Positions 9,722 through 20,005 are shown, counted from the stretch's first letter. The stretch: 64,000 bases of DNA from Diplonema japonicum (GCA_964019335.1 OZ025651.1:496001-560000), one strand, 5' to 3'. Translations and numbers: made by a program. Notes: generated from the letters alone by a model not told the origin.

Positions 9722-10891
9722 TCACCAAGGTTGCGTGACAGGGTTGCACCCCGTCCCGCAGTTGATGCCGTTTTCGGTGCAGTTCCCGACCACCACGGAA
9801 GGGGTCGAACGGGGTGACAGCATCCCGGAAACGGCGGTTGCGAAGGAAACAAGCCCGTCGGTGGTGATATTCCAGAACTCAAGCTCCTCAGTGACGCAGT
9901 GGTGGAGGCAAGGCGCAGAAAACGCAGACGTCAACGTGGCCACCGCCTGACGGGTGGCTGGTTGGAAGCTATGCAAAGCAAAGTCGGTCTGCTGTTCGCT
10001 GTAGTTCCGCACCACCACTGAACCCACATCAACGGACAACTGGTACGAGTCGAACTGCGCAGCATTTGCAACATACCTCTGCACCAGTGTGGGCATGCGG
10101 TACGCCCCGAAGAGGCACTTCCATCTATCGGACGGGGACTGGTAAATGTCACCACACTTCGACCCTTCAACCCTCCCGCTGCAATTCGCATACGTATAAA
10201 CCCCTTTGTTCTGGTCTGCCAATGAGGTCACCCCTGGTGTTATAGGCTGCAAATCCACGTACAAAGCCGAATCTAGAATCCCAAACGCCAGTGTAACATT
10301 GCTGCTTAAACCTGACAAAATTTCCGGAATGTAGTCGATGTTGACCATTGCACCCCGACCGCCTGCGGAGCAGCCCGAGAAAACGAATTTTGCAGGGGTT
10401 GGGGAGCCCATGTTGTGTCTGGTGATGAGGGTGGAGATTGTTGCTTTGATGGCTTCTTGTCCCCTGAAGCTCCAGTTTTCAGTTTCGGGAGAGGCCGCAC
10501 GGTTTCCCATCCACCCGTCGGAGGTGCAGTATGGGACGAAGACTTTGCGGAATTTGCTGAGAGGGTTGTTCTCAGGGTTTGAGTCGAAGATTCCAGTTTT
10601 TTCCACCGAAGCTGCCCATGTTTTGTTGGTTGTCAGGCCGTAGCTTTGGCTTTGCCTCTCAGCGCAAGAGGCTTGGTCCCAACACCACCCGCCCCCTTCC
10701 AAATGCATCACCCATGTCTCCTCGTCTTCCTCCCCACTTGCGTTATCGCTTATGTAATACCCCTGCGCTGTTCCATCGTTACACACTGCCAGCGGGTGTT
10801 CCTCCAGATCTATCGAATGCAGGTTCAATTCAACTTTGCTTGTCTTCACACCCACGGCTAAGATGGCTAGTAGAATGGGGTGGGTTTGCAT
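9722..10891 (-). CDS. Secreted Notum/pectin-acetylesterase-family hydrolase
   Basis: 389 aa from the ATG at 10891, chosen because it starts a clean signal peptide (MQTHPILLAILAVGV). The longer upstream frame has no ATG and is low-complexity. The family marks are present: the oxyanion-loop block LEGGGWCWDQASC near residues 64-76, the nucleophile elbow FSGCSAGGRGAM near 170-180, and a C-terminal HHC segment that can supply the catalytic histidine. Many paired cysteines fit extracellular folding. The family removes acetyl groups from pectin or palmitoleate from Wnt; the substrate here is unknown. A secreted cathepsin lies immediately upstream in transcription. Confidence 0.9.
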   Translation of the reverse strand: MQTHPILLAILAVGVKTSKVELNLHSIDLEEHPLAVCNDGTAQGYYISDNASGEEDEETWVMHLEGGGWCWDQASCAERQSQSYGLTTNKTWAASVEKTGIFDSNPENNPLSKFRKVFVPYCTSDGWMGNRAASPETENWSFRGQEAIKATISTLITRHNMGSPTPAKFVFSGCSAGGRGAMVNIDYIPEILSGLSSNVTLAFGILDSALYVDLQPITPGVTSLADQNKGVYTYANCSGRVEGSKCGDIYQSPSDRWKCLFGAYRMPTLVQRYVANAAQFDSYQLSVDVGSVVVRNYSEQQTDFALHSFQPATRQAVATLTSAFSAPCLHHCVTEELEFWNITTDGLVSFATAVSGMLSPRSTPSVVVGNCTENGINCGTGCNPVTQPW

Positions 10892-11523
10892 TATGGTTCC
10901 CCCACTTTTTTTAAAAAGGTTTGAAGGGAAGGAATAAAAAGGGGGGGGGGTAAAAGGGGATTTGAGGATTTTTAAAGGAACGTTGAAAAAGGGGGTGAAA
11001 GAGAAACAAGACACAAAAGGGGGGGGGGGGGTAGAAAAGAAAAATAAAAAAGATTTTTTTTAATGGTTTCGAAACAAAAGAGAGAGAAAAATGGGAAAAA
11101 CTACTGGCGCTTAATTTGCGTTTTTTTGTGCGTTAATTCCAAAAAAAATGTATAAAATCAACTAACTGCGCCACCAACAAAATAGTTTTTCTATTGTTAA
11201 TACAAGAAAATCCGAAGAAAAAAGAAAGGGGGGGGGGGGGGGGGGATGTACCAAGCCACGCTATTTCATTTTATTTCACCGAAATCACACCCTCCTTACG
11301 AAAAGAAAAGAAAAGAAAAGAAAAGAAAAGAAAAGAAAAGAAAAGAAAAGAAAAGAAAAGAAAAGAAAAGAAAAGAAAAGAAAAGAAAAGAAAAGAAAAG
11401 AAAAGAAAAGAAAAGAAAAGAAAAGAAAAGAAAAGAAAAGAAAAGAAAAGAAAAGAAAAGAAAAGAAAAGAAAAGAAAAGAAAAGAAAAGAAAAGAAAAA
11501 CAAAACGAAAAAATACCCCTCTT
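10892..11523. other. Spacer between hydrolase and protease genes, dominated by an AAAAG microsatellite
   Basis: G/C runs around 10943-10951, 11018-11030 and 11228-11245, followed by the pentanucleotide array. No gene supported; the long lysine-rich frames here are translations of the array. Confidence 0.75.
11300..11499. repeat. (AAAAG)n microsatellite, about 40 perfect copies
   Basis: About 200 bp of uninterrupted pentanucleotide repeats ending 25 bases past the stop codon of the protease gene, so it probably lies in that gene's 3' UTR (as CTTTT repeats in the mRNA). Confidence 0.97.
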
Positions 11524-12612
11524 CTACAAATCGTGAACGCCTGTGGGGTACGACGATGAAGAAAGGATCGCGCACTCCCCGCAGTATTTAATGGGGGTTT
11601 TGTCACCGTTGCAGGCATCACCGTCCTGAGGGGTGTTGTCCATCCCGCAGGGCTCCTTACCCTCACCGTACCTTCTGATACGGATGTACCCAGACTCACC
11701 CCAGTTGGGTCCCCATGAGTTTCGCACTATCCAGTACATCTCGGAGCCGTCGGTCCCGTACCCTACAAGTTGGATACCGTGGTCCATGTCGTAACCGCAG
11801 TTCTTTGAGAAGACACCGCCTTCGTACAGCTGCCAGGGCTCAGCAGCAGCGGAGATAGCAATGGGGCCTACAGTGGCAAGAGCGGTGATAAGGGCAGTGT
11901 AGTTGTTCCTGCTAACCTCCACGTAGCCACCCACAGCAACAACAGGCTTGATTTTTGAAGGGATGCAAGCATGTGTGGTACCTGTACCGCTGACGTACGG
12001 GTAGTCAGACTCAAGGGTGATCCCAGTCTTCATGGTGTAGTTGAATGCAAGCGGCTGTGTGCTGCCGTCGCATCCACCGTTCCCACCGCAGTGTTCTGGG
12101 TTGGGCGAGCATGACACGATTTGCTGTTCGGAGAGAACCTGAAGCTTACCCCCTGCAATGGCGGCCATCGATTCAATGGTCTCTGTGGCGCTGAACGCCC
12201 AGCAGCTCCCGCAGCCGCCTTGGTTCTTAACACCAGTTACAACGTTCTTCGTCCTCCAGTCGAGCGATGCAGGTAGGTCCGACAGGGAGGACTGAAGATC
12301 GGACATGGAAACCATCTTTTTCTGGTTTTTAATAGCCTTCCCGCCGAGCCTCTTCGCCCTGAACTCCTCTGCAGTCCAGTCTGTGAACTCGTTCAGGCCC
12401 ATCTTGTAAGTGGCGGTGCCATCGTTGTTGTGCATCCTGATCTTCTTCAGGTTCGCGTTGAAGACAGCCTCCCTCTCAGCACTATGGCTCTTCTTGTACT
12501 CCGCCACGTACTCAGCGTACCCGTACGAAGGGTTCCTTGCCAGGTCCATCCACGTCGTTGTGATGTACCCCGAGCACAGGGGCAGCACCAAGCACATCAG
12601 CATGCTGCGCAT
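11524..12612 (-). CDS. Cathepsin-L-type (papain family, C1A) cysteine protease precursor
   Basis: 362 aa. It has a signal peptide (MRSMLMCLVLPLCSGYITTT) and then an I29 propeptide (residues about 30-90, with YKMGLNEFTDWTAEEF). The mature domain has the active-site block NQGGCGSCWAFSATE (Cys), DHGIQLVGYG (His) and VRNSWGPNWGESGYIRI (Asn). Six or more conserved cysteines are present. It is expected to be a lysosomal or secreted endopeptidase. Upstream of the ATG, a TCTTTCTTCTGACAG motif gives a textbook 3' splice acceptor in the leader, compatible with trans-splicing or a 5'-UTR intron. Confidence 0.96.
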   Translation of the reverse strand: MRSMLMCLVLPLCSGYITTTWMDLARNPSYGYAEYVAEYKKSHSAEREAVFNANLKKIRMHNNDGTATYKMGLNEFTDWTAEEFRAKRLGGKAIKNQKKMVSMSDLQSSLSDLPASLDWRTKNVVTGVKNQGGCGSCWAFSATETIESMAAIAGGKLQVLSEQQIVSCSPNPEHCGGNGGCDGSTQPLAFNYTMKTGITLESDYPYVSGTGTTHACIPSKIKPVVAVGGYVEVSRNNYTALITALATVGPIAISAAAEPWQLYEGGVFSKNCGYDMDHGIQLVGYGTDGSEMYWIVRNSWGPNWGESGYIRIRRYGEGKEPCGMDNTPQDGDACNGDKTPIKYCGECAILSSSSYPTGVHDL

Positions 12613-12744
12613 GTTTCCTTTTTTTTTCCCTCCCTTCTCTTGAGATAACTGTCAGAAGAAAGAGACACAAAAGAAGGAAAAAAATGGATAGTACAGTACA
12701 ATAGTTTTTTTTTTTTTTTTTTTTTTTTTTATTTTTACGTGTTC

Positions 12745-13422
12745 TCAGACGAGTATCGCCTCGACAAGGATGGTGTTTGTGGAGTAGGCGAAGAGGAGGT
12801 CTGTGATGGGTTGGGTTTGGGTCCAGTCGAAGGGTGGCTTATGAGGCAATGGGGGATCGTTCGTGAAAGACCCAAGATCTTTAGGGTGCACGAGGGTTAG
12901 CTTCGGGCCTTTCACGCCGTTGGATATAAGTAGATCCCTAAGGTGACCAGACACGATTTTAGGGGCTACAATACCCGGAACTGAATAAGGTTTGGAAAAG
13001 TACATTGGGGGCCGTGTGTCGGGGTGGCGGGCAAGAATGTCTAAATCGCCAATAACATCTTTCAAGAGATCGGACGCGACATCGTAAGCCAAGCGTGACT
13101 GCTCCCTTGCTTCGGCTTCTTTCTTGTCCCGCTTTTCTTGTTCTTTCCGCAGGGCCTTGTCCCGTTTCTCCTTCTCCGCTTCGTCGTATAGATTCCACTG
13201 CGACGCCAGCCACGATACCATTCTCTGCCTTTTGTGTGTGTTCTGCTCGCAGTGTCCTGCCACGTCACGGTATTCCTTTTCCTTGTCCGCCTCCGCTCGT
13301 TCCTCATCCTCCACTTCTTTTCGTTTTATAAGCATTTCCTGCGAACGAAGCTTCAACCGCATCACGCTGGTCAGGTATTCCCCAGGAGTCTGCCCGTCGG
13401 TGTTGATCATAGGAACGGACAT
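12745..13422 (-). CDS. Unrecognised 225-aa coiled-coil protein
   Basis: ATG at 13422 (MSVPMINTDGQ). Residues 25-125 are a charged single helix or coiled coil (EVEDEERAEADKEKEYRD, KEQEKRDKKEAEAREQ). The remainder is a compact proline-rich segment ending in FAYSTNTILVEAILV. No family recognised; composition resembles flagellar or cytoskeletal accessory proteins. A polypyrimidine-CAG motif lies roughly 70-90 bases upstream of the start. Confidence 0.78.
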   Translation of the reverse strand: MSVPMINTDGQTPGEYLTSVMRLKLRSQEMLIKRKEVEDEERAEADKEKEYRDVAGHCEQNTHKRQRMVSWLASQWNLYDEAEKEKRDKALRKEQEKRDKKEAEAREQSRLAYDVASDLLKDVIGDLDILARHPDTRPPMYFSKPYSVPGIVAPKIVSGHLRDLLISNGVKGPKLTLVHPKDLGSFTNDPPLPHKPPFDWTQTQPITDLLFAYSTNTILVEAILV

Positions 13423-13539
13423 TTATTTCCGTTACCGGTTCTCCTTTTACCTCCCCCCCCCTTGTTGTCGAAAGTTCTTGAGACTGAAGCGAGAGGGGGT
13501 TGGGAGTGGGTGGGGGATATAAAACTATTTCTGTCCCGC

Positions 13540-14291
13540 TCAAATTTGAAATGCTCCCGAGGTGTGGCCGAACCGTACTTCCTTCGGAATATACTCGTCG
13601 TTGTTCATTTGCACAACACAGAGCAAACGTTCCTTTGTAACAGGGTGGATCTTGAAATCAAATACATCGATGCCGCAGTTGCACGTTGGGAAGAAGACAC
13701 TCTCTCCGGCCCCCATCAGACACCGTTTCAAACGATCGTGGACAAGCCCGTGCGTCACAAAGAGTGCCGCACCGGTGTCGGTGTTAGCACCGTTGAACCT
13801 ATCTTCCACCATTTTCCAGATTTTTTCGCGGATGTCCGACACCCTCGCAACGCATTCTTCTTCAGTCTCCCTCCCGCCCCTCCACCAACCCCCTTCCTTT
13901 GTCACAGGAATCTCATCAAGGTTATCTAACGGTACGAGATCCCGTATATCTTCCTTTATAAGTCCGTGAACCGGTGTTGATGCTGCAGGGTCTGCCGTCC
14001 TTGACCCGCTGAAGATACCCCCTTCTTCGTGTAAAGTGTTCCACCCAATGTTTTGCAGGCCGTTTAGTTTCATCCCTTGGACTGTCATCAGGGCCCGTTT
14101 CATGAGGCTGCAGTGCAGCGAGGTAACCTTTTTCCAAGGGTTGACCTCGTCTGATGAGTTCAGAGCTTTGAAATACTTCCCCGCGGCCTCCGCCTGTCGG
14201 AACCCATTATCGGTGATACCGGGGTCGGCCTGTCTCCCTTCAGCGGCGGCCTCCCCTGATCTCACATCATTTCGCAAGCTCACATTGTTCG

Positions 14292-14346
<55 letters not shown>

Positions 14347-14456
14347 CGATATAATTTTCATACTGTGGAATGCCTTACAAAGTAAATCCTGAACGGCGGG
14401 ACCTTTCTCAACTCCTTGTTGGTAGGTGACAGCGTTGATGCCCCTTCAGAACTCAT
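13540..14456 (-). CDS. Histidine-phosphatase-superfamily (PGAM-like) protein, 2 exons
   Basis: Exon 1 is 14456-14364 (31 codons) and supplies the family signature RIYFVRHS. Exon 2 is 14295-13540 (251 codons). The 68-nt intron 14363-14296 starts GTATGA and ends A19 G A30 G; unspliced it would code for a poly-lysine run. Joined length is 282 aa. Further family marks are SLMKRALMT (second arginine), HEEGG (acid) and VTHGLVHDR (second histidine). The catalytic triplet is RHS, not the commoner RHG. It is likely a phosphatase of the PGAM5/TIGAR type, substrate unknown. No transit or signal peptide is evident. Confidence 0.88.
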
Positions 14457-14610
14457 TTTTTCTCTTTTCTTTCCCCCCTCCTTCTTTCTTTTTTTCTTAT
14501 TATTTGATCAGTGAGATAAAAAAAGGGGGGGAGGAAAGGAGAGAAAAAAAAAGAAATTGTGGAAACACCTTTCTTCTTCTTCTTCTTCTTTTTTTTTAAT
14601 TTTTTTTTTT

Positions 14611-15624
14611 TTACCTTTTTACCAAACACGATGCAACGATGCAGATCGCGGTGACGACGGGGACGAAAGGCACGCTGACGGGCTTCTTGCGTATTGTGAC
14701 GCGTAACGGTTTAGCAGTGTCGCGCTTTATCAGCTTTCGAGGGGTTCGAGGACACGGGTCCTTTTGTTGCATAACAGCCTCGATCGCCCATGCCAAGCTA
14801 GCCTCGTCCGTCTCCCAGTGTATCTTGTGCTTGAGAAGTTTCCGGAGCTCCTCTGGTTTCGACGGGACGTCGGTCACCATCAGCGCACGGCTCATCACAG
14901 CCCTCGAGCTGCGCAAGGAAATTCCCCCACCCCCACCCCCACCCGAAATATTCTTCCCAGCAGTGTTTGGGGGTTGGGGCACATGCTTCACAACACGGTA
15001 GTGCTTGCTCAACAGCTCACCCACCACCGATGAAAGAAGGGACCCTTCCGCGGGGCAGGTTAGGTTTGTGAGAATCAAAGAAGCCCAGATAGAATAGATC
15101 TCGATGAACAGGTGCATGTGAACAACTAGTTTTGAAGACGCCCATGTTACAGGCGGCGTGAATGCTGCTATCGGCATGGTTCGGACAAAGGAAGATGTGA
15201 GGTGTGCAAAGTGTTTTGCGTCATCCAAGGATATCCTTTGTATCTCGTGTAAGGGTGTTTTGAACCGGCCGATGAAGAAGGAGTCGTAGAAAATTTTGAA
15301 GATTTTCGACAAGCTTGCCACGGTGAAAGAGCCGCCTTCTTTTTCTTTTGTCCACCTGTAGATTCCTTCTGCGGAGTTAGATATCCAAATTGGGGTTGCC
15401 TCTGCGCTTTGTGCGCCCACAGCGAGTTTTCTTACCCGTTTCACCTCACTGCCGTGCCCGTAGGCCGCCTTGGCTAGTACACACCGGCTTGTGTGGAACC
15501 TTTCAAAAAAATGTGACCCCCATCCGCTTTCCCATTGCACTTTTTCCTCAATGGCTTCCCGGTACCCGGGATCCTTCAGCAAGCGATACCACGTTACTTG
15601 CTTCGCGGCTTCAAACGTGTCCAT
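14611..15624 (-). CDS. Unrecognised 337-aa protein with C-terminal membrane anchor
   Basis: Start chosen at the ATG at 15624 (MDTFEAAKQVTWYRLL); upstream codons are low-complexity. The last 25 residues are a single hydrophobic helix followed by a short basic end (PVVTAICIVASCLVKR), typical of a tail-anchored protein facing the cytosol. A hydrophobic stretch also occurs near residue 185 (HLFIEIYSIWASLILTNL). A seven-glycine run sits near 245. No domain recognised; placement in ER, peroxisome or mitochondrial outer membrane is inference from the tail. Confidence 0.8.
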   Translation of the reverse strand: MDTFEAAKQVTWYRLLKDPGYREAIEEKVQWESGWGSHFFERFHTSRCVLAKAAYGHGSEVKRVRKLAVGAQSAEATPIWISNSAEGIYRWTKEKEGGSFTVASLSKIFKIFYDSFFIGRFKTPLHEIQRISLDDAKHFAHLTSSFVRTMPIAAFTPPVTWASSKLVVHMHLFIEIYSIWASLILTNLTCPAEGSLLSSVVGELLSKHYRVVKHVPQPPNTAGKNISGGGGGGGISLRSSRAVMSRALMVTDVPSKPEELRKLLKHKIHWETDEASLAWAIEAVMQQKDPCPRTPRKLIKRDTAKPLRVTIRKKPVSVPFVPVVTAICIVASCLVKR

Positions 15625-15789
15625 TGGGAGGGGGAGGGGAGATCTAAGAAAAAAAAAACAAGCCTCCCCCGCCCCTGTTTTCGTTTTGGCAAACAATAGG
15701 GGGGAAATGGGGTGGGAAAGAAAAAGAATTAAAAAAAAAAAAACTCAAAGAGGGGGGTACACTTCTTTCTCTCATCCCCCCCTCTCCCT

Positions 15790-16948
15790 TCATTTTCCGT
15801 CCCCCGCAGTTGGTGTTGCCAACCGGACAAAATCGGGTCCTTTGTAAGCCGTTGCTACGGCTCTCAGCAGTTCCTTCCGTTCGGAGGCGTCTTTTGACTG
15901 GGAAATAGAATTTTACAGGGTTTTCTTTTTTTTTTATTTTTTATAAATACCTCCATGTCATATAATTGGATTAGGTTCTGAAATGTTGCCTCAGTGAGGC
16001 TTTCTGGATTGGCACGAATCGCAGACTCTATTATCTTCACCCCGTCAGGGAGCTGCTCACTATACACGGCACAAACAGCCTGTTGATTTATTCTTTTTTC
16101 TTCCTCCCTTTCCTTTCCACCCATTGTACCTTATTGTTCATGTCGATGCAGTCGTTGGACGTGTAGCACGACTCAGCAATGTCGTACTTCCCATTGCAGA
16201 TGGCGAGGAGGCCTTTGAGGGTGTTGATGGTGGCTTGCTTTTGAGAAGTTGGAGGGAGCTGGCATATCGTTTCATAAACCCCTCTTGCTGCATCGATGTG
16301 TCCCGTTTGCATGAGCAAGCAACAGTAATGGTGGTGGATAGCAATATCGGTAGGGTATTCCTCACAGATGTCTGCCATTGCCTTCAGGGCACAGCCGGTT
16401 TGGTTCAATTTATTGTGTGAAGAGACGATTTTCAACACGACAGCTCTTCGCCTGCTGCCGGTGAGGCCGGGTTCGCCTTCTGGTAGGCTGTGGAATAACT
16501 TGTAGAGTTGTTGCTGGGATTTCAAATCGCCGCCATGGGGTTCGGGTGCGTCAGCGACAAGGTCAGCTTTTAAAAGCCGGAGTGAAAACGGGATGTCACA
16601 ACCGTCGAGCTGCTGCAGGACTTCCCATGTTTGTCTCCTTTCTCCGAGTTTCACCATTGCCATGACGTGTATATGGGTCCTCCTTACTTTTTCGTCGTTT
16701 CCGCATCTTTCTACATTCCTCCAGCCCGCGCCTCGTGTCAGTTTTAGTATTTCGCTCCATGCGCCTATCCTCGCCAAGCTCTCCGCCCCTTTGCTGTCTG
16801 CGTCGACGTCGGAAGCCGTCAGACGTTCTTTCCCTGCCGGTGGTTGCATTCCCTGCACATCAAAATACTGTTTTATCTTCTCTTCTGTGGTTGTTTCTTT
16901 CGGCTTCACTTGAGACGCTTGGGTTGCCTGCTCCATATTCTGCGCCAT
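15790..16948 (-). CDS. TRAPPC12: TRAPPC12 homologue (TPR subunit of a TRAPP trafficking complex), 3 exons
   Basis: Exons are 16948-16130, 16079-15951 and 15897-15790, joined to 351 aa. Introns are 50 nt (GTACAA...CAACAG) and 53 nt (GTATTT...TTCCCAG). The spliced C-terminus (NNKAVCAVYSEQLPDGVKII, then LTEATFQNLIQLYDME, then ELLRAVATAY) follows the end of human TRAPPC12, where a TPR helix pair precedes a short tail. Earlier TPR helices are visible around residues 150-270. The human protein is longer because of an N-terminal extension. Expected role: vesicle tethering in ER-Golgi or autophagy traffic. Without splicing, the frame ends in a spurious lysine-rich tail. Confidence 0.87.
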
Positions 16949-17375
16949 TCTTTTTTTTTTGCCCCCCCTTTTTTTTTGTTTGTGTATTTATATACGGTCA
17001 GATTTCCAGGAAAAAAAAAGAAATCGGTAAAAGGCAGTATCTGGGAAAAATGCGAAACCGTGAAATCGCATGGAGGCGCCAAATGACTACAATTACAACC
17101 AAATGTGATTTTGTAGCTTCTCCCCCCTCCCCCCCCCCACATTTTTTTTTCAAAAGGCCGTTTTCTTTTTCTTTCTTTTTTTCTGAGAGAGAATGCAAGA
17201 AAATATTAAAAAAAAAAAAAAAAAAAGCGGTCACAAAAAAAAAGAAGAAAAAAAAAAAGAAAGAAACAAGGCAGACAAGGCATACGGTGGGGGAAGAAAC
17301 TTAATAAAGAAAGGTCTGTGTTTCTTCCACGAAGAGAGCTCAGCGGGGGGTGGGGGGTTAATATAATCATAGATT
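16949..17375. other. Intergenic spacer, homopolymer-rich
   Basis: T and A runs (16950-16980, 17208-17260), one C-rich stretch (17121-17138) and a TATATAAATAC motif on the minus strand about 40 bases upstream of the TRAPPC12 start. No gene supported. Confidence 0.55.
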
Positions 17376-17591
17376 TTAAAAGATTTCATCGGAGTCCTCA
17401 TCATAGGTGCTTGGGATCAAATAATCCTCTTCGTCCTCTTCCTTCTGTATCTCGTCGAGCCGCGCTTTTCTCTTCCGCAAGTAGATTAGCATCCACATCC
17501 CTCCAATTAGGACGACCAACAGCAAGCCAAGACCAAATAAGACCCGCATCACACACCAAGAAGGTGCCCGATCGGAGCTGCATACTATCAT
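17376..17591 (-). CDS. Small single-pass membrane protein, 71 aa
   Basis: ATG at 17591. Residues 14-39 form one strong transmembrane helix (VMRVLFGLGLLLVVLIGGMW) followed by a basic stop-transfer (YLRKRKAR) and an acidic C-tail (EEDEEDYLIPSTYDEDSDEIF). By the positive-inside rule the tail faces the cytosol. The YLIPS and YDED residues could be sorting motifs. The coherent layout argues for a real gene despite its size. No homologue recognised. Confidence 0.62.
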   Translation of the reverse strand: MIVCSSDRAPSWCVMRVLFGLGLLLVVLIGGMWMLIYLRKRKARLDEIQKEEDEEDYLIPSTYDEDSDEIF

Positions 17592-18261
17592 TTCATCGAC
17601 TCAGTAGAACGTAAGTGTTGTGCTGTTGGTATTTAAGAGAAGAAAAAATTTAAAAAAAAATAAAGATAAAAACAAACAGATGGGGGACAGGATGGGGGGG
17701 GGGGGGGGGGGGGGGCACTCCTCCATCGAAGAGGTATGCTTCAAGGAGGAAAAAAGAAAGGAAAAAAAAGGGTACCACACGTATGAGAATGAAAAAGAAA
17801 ACAAGGTAACCTTGTCCCCCACGTTGCTGCGAGAGAATTTTCTTTTTTTTTTGTAACGATTTTGTTTTTTCAAGTCTTTTTTTTTTTTTTTTTTTTTTTC
17901 CCTTTTCTTTTTTTAGTTGTTATCACAGGAGAAGGAAAAAAAAAAAAAGAATGAATAAAAAAAAAACTCACCCCTTATACACCCATCTGTGCAATAGGTC
18001 ATGAAGGGGAGATTTCATTATTTTTTTTTAAATTGTTCTTTTTAGATTTTCACTCATTCACTCTTGCCCCCACGTGAAGAAAAATTTTAAAGTGCCGTGA
18101 AATAAAAACCACTTACCCAAGGATGTCGCTAACTCGCGGCATTGCCTGTTAGCCAGCAAATTTCTTTCTTTCTCTTTTTATTTTTTTATTTTCAGAATGG
18201 AGGAGAGAAGAAAGAAAGGAGAGGAAGCAGAGATGAACGCTCGAAAGAAAGAGGTGAGGAA

Positions 18262-18307
<46 letters not shown>

Positions 18308-18346
18308 AAAAGGAAAGATAAATTAGGGAAGGATCTTCCCCATCAT
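17592..18346. other. Intergenic spacer with G run, A/T runs and a repeat copy
   Basis: G run at 17694-17715, T run 17878-17900, a diverged copy of the dispersed repeat (18071-18160) and a 45-base A run near 18260-18306. No gene supported. Confidence 0.65.
18071..18160. repeat. Dispersed intergenic repeat, diverged copy C
   Basis: Shares the word order CCACGTGAAG, AAAGTGCCGTGAAATAAAAA, CCACTTACC and CTGTTAGCCAGCAAA with copies at 4540-4625 and 27893-27998. Confidence 0.5.
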
Positions 18347-20005
18347 CTACGACCTCCCGTGCCTCCATGAGAAGCCCTTGGGGTAGGCCCACGCACCGTC
18401 ACTGTTGCCGTCCTCCCTGACGTCTTCCCAAATAGTAGTGTTGTCGTTGCCTTTCACGAACTTCATGAGCCCAGCAAGCTTCTCCCTCCAAGCATCGTCA
18501 CCGTGCTTCTCACGGAACTCCGCAATGAGCTCGTGGGTGGGCCTGTCGGTGCCGTCGTCAAGACCAAGGAGCGGCCTCCAGTGGTCGTGGCTGTTGCACA
18601 GGTCCCTGCTGCACGTGGTCGGCTTCTCCTTTGGCGCCTCCTTGGGGTCAAAGGGTCCATGCCTGTCCTGCACGATCCACGTGTCGTCGATGACCCTCCC
18701 GTAGTCGGAACCAGGGAACTGCGTGGGGTCTGTCTGCACCTGCTGCCAGTGGATGTGGCTCGAGTTGTACACAAACATTCTCGTGTACGAGAAGGAGTCC
18801 GACCTGAAGGCAGACCAGCTGGGCTGGGGGTATGTGAAAGGCTCGTGCATTTCGTGGCTGCCTGCAGCACCGGTCACCACATAGATGGTGGCCCTGGGGT
18901 TGACATTCGACTGGTCGCTCTTGTTCTGGTAGGTGGGCCACATCCTCTCGTAGTTGTGCTCGTGCCCGTTGATGAAGAAGTCCACACCGTAGTCGAACAG
19001 AATGGGCTCCATCGTGGCACGCACTTTGTACGCGTCGGCGTGGCAGTCTCCGTCGCACGAGCAGTAGATGGACCTGTGCCCGTGCACCACCACCCACGGC
19101 ACGTTGTGCCTGTTCGCGTTGGCTTTTGTCAAGTCGTCCTTCACCCACGCCACGAAAGAGGCGATAGTTGTGTTGCCGTCGGTGACCCCGAACCACAGCT
19201 CGGTGGACATGGCGATGTAGTGCACGAGGCCGTGGTCCCAAGAGAAGTACATGCTGTTGGTGGTGGCGCCGTTCTTGGTGGTGAAGGTGGGAGGGATTGC
19301 GTTGGAGGGCATCAGCCTAAAGCGCTCCATGTAGTGCGCGAGGTTCCCCTCACTGTCCTCGTGGTTCCCGTGGGACACCATGTACGGGACGTAGGCAGCA
19401 ACCTGCTCAATGTTCCTGAAGAAGAAGTCACCGATAGTACCGTCGCCACTTGCGAGGTCGTAGCCGAAGTCACCAACGTGGAGGAACATGTCGGCATCAG
19501 TCTCAGAGACAAGGCCCACAGAAGTGTTGTGCCTGCAGTCTTCTTTGTCGCAGTTCCAAGAGAGATGGGTGCATGCCTTGCAGAGGGTGAAGGCACACGA
19601 TGAGCCCATGTCACCGAAGAGGACGTGTTTGAAGGGTTCCCCGTTGCCCGTGGGCCCCCTGTTCCTTCTGTTCGTGATGTGAAACACCTCAGAGAACCCA
19701 GCGAGATCATCGCCTACCTTGTAGAAGTACTGAGTGTTGGTAGCAAGGCCAGTCATGGTTGCCACGTGTGTGTACCATTCACGTCCAAAGTCCACATGGA
19801 ACCTCCTTGAGTCAGCGTGCTGGGTCATGTTGAGGCTGTCCTTGCTCAGCCCGTACTTGATCACCTGCCTGTCGTTCAAGTCGGGTGTGTTCCATTCCAC
19901 CACAAGCTCGTTCACAGTCTTCCCGAGGGATGCATGGACTTGGTCGGCCTTTCCCGCTACACACCCTGCACCCACCAGCAGCAGCATGCACTGCAGCTTC
20001 AGCAT
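18347..20005 (-). CDS. Purple acid phosphatase (secreted metallophosphoesterase)
   Basis: 552 aa from the ATG at 20005, which begins a signal peptide (MLKLQCMLLLVGAGCVAG). The N-terminal fibronectin-like domain runs to about residue 130, then the dinuclear-metal phosphatase domain. All five metal-ligand blocks are readable: FGDMGSS, HVGDFGYDLA, VSHGNHEDSE, VVHGHRSIYC and INGHEHNYERMWP. Several N-glycosylation sites and paired cysteines (CSCDGDC) fit an extracellular or lysosomal enzyme. It hydrolyses phosphomonoesters at acid pH. Codon use is noticeably GC-rich at third positions relative to neighbours, consistent with high expression. Confidence 0.96.
   Translation of the reverse strand: MLKLQCMLLLVGAGCVAGKADQVHASLGKTVNELVVEWNTPDLNDRQVIKYGLSKDSLNMTQHADSRRFHVDFGREWYTHVATMTGLATNTQYFYKVGDDLAGFSEVFHITNRRNRGPTGNGEPFKHVLFGDMGSSCAFTLCKACTHLSWNCDKEDCRHNTSVGLVSETDADMFLHVGDFGYDLASGDGTIGDFFFRNIEQVAAYVPYMVSHGNHEDSEGNLAHYMERFRLMPSNAIPPTFTTKNGATTNSMYFSWDHGLVHYIAMSTELWFGVTDGNTTIASFVAWVKDDLTKANANRHNVPWVVVHGHRSIYCSCDGDCHADAYKVRATMEPILFDYGVDFFINGHEHNYERMWPTYQNKSDQSNVNPRATIYVVTGAAGSHEMHEPFTYPQPSWSAFRSDSFSYTRMFVYNSSHIHWQQVQTDPTQFPGSDYGRVIDDTWIVQDRHGPFDPKEAPKEKPTTCSRDLCNSHDHWRPLLGLDDGTDRPTHELIAEFREKHGDDAWREKLAGLMKFVKGNDNTTIWEDVREDGNSDGAWAYPKGFSWRHGRS

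Noticed and set aside
11194-11559. Lysine/arginine/glutamate repeat frames (both strands) over the AAAAG array
   Set aside because: Pure translation of a pentanucleotide microsatellite.
14296-14363. Poly-lysine N-terminus of the histidine phosphatase
   Set aside because: It is an A-rich intron; the spliced upstream exon supplies the RHS signature.
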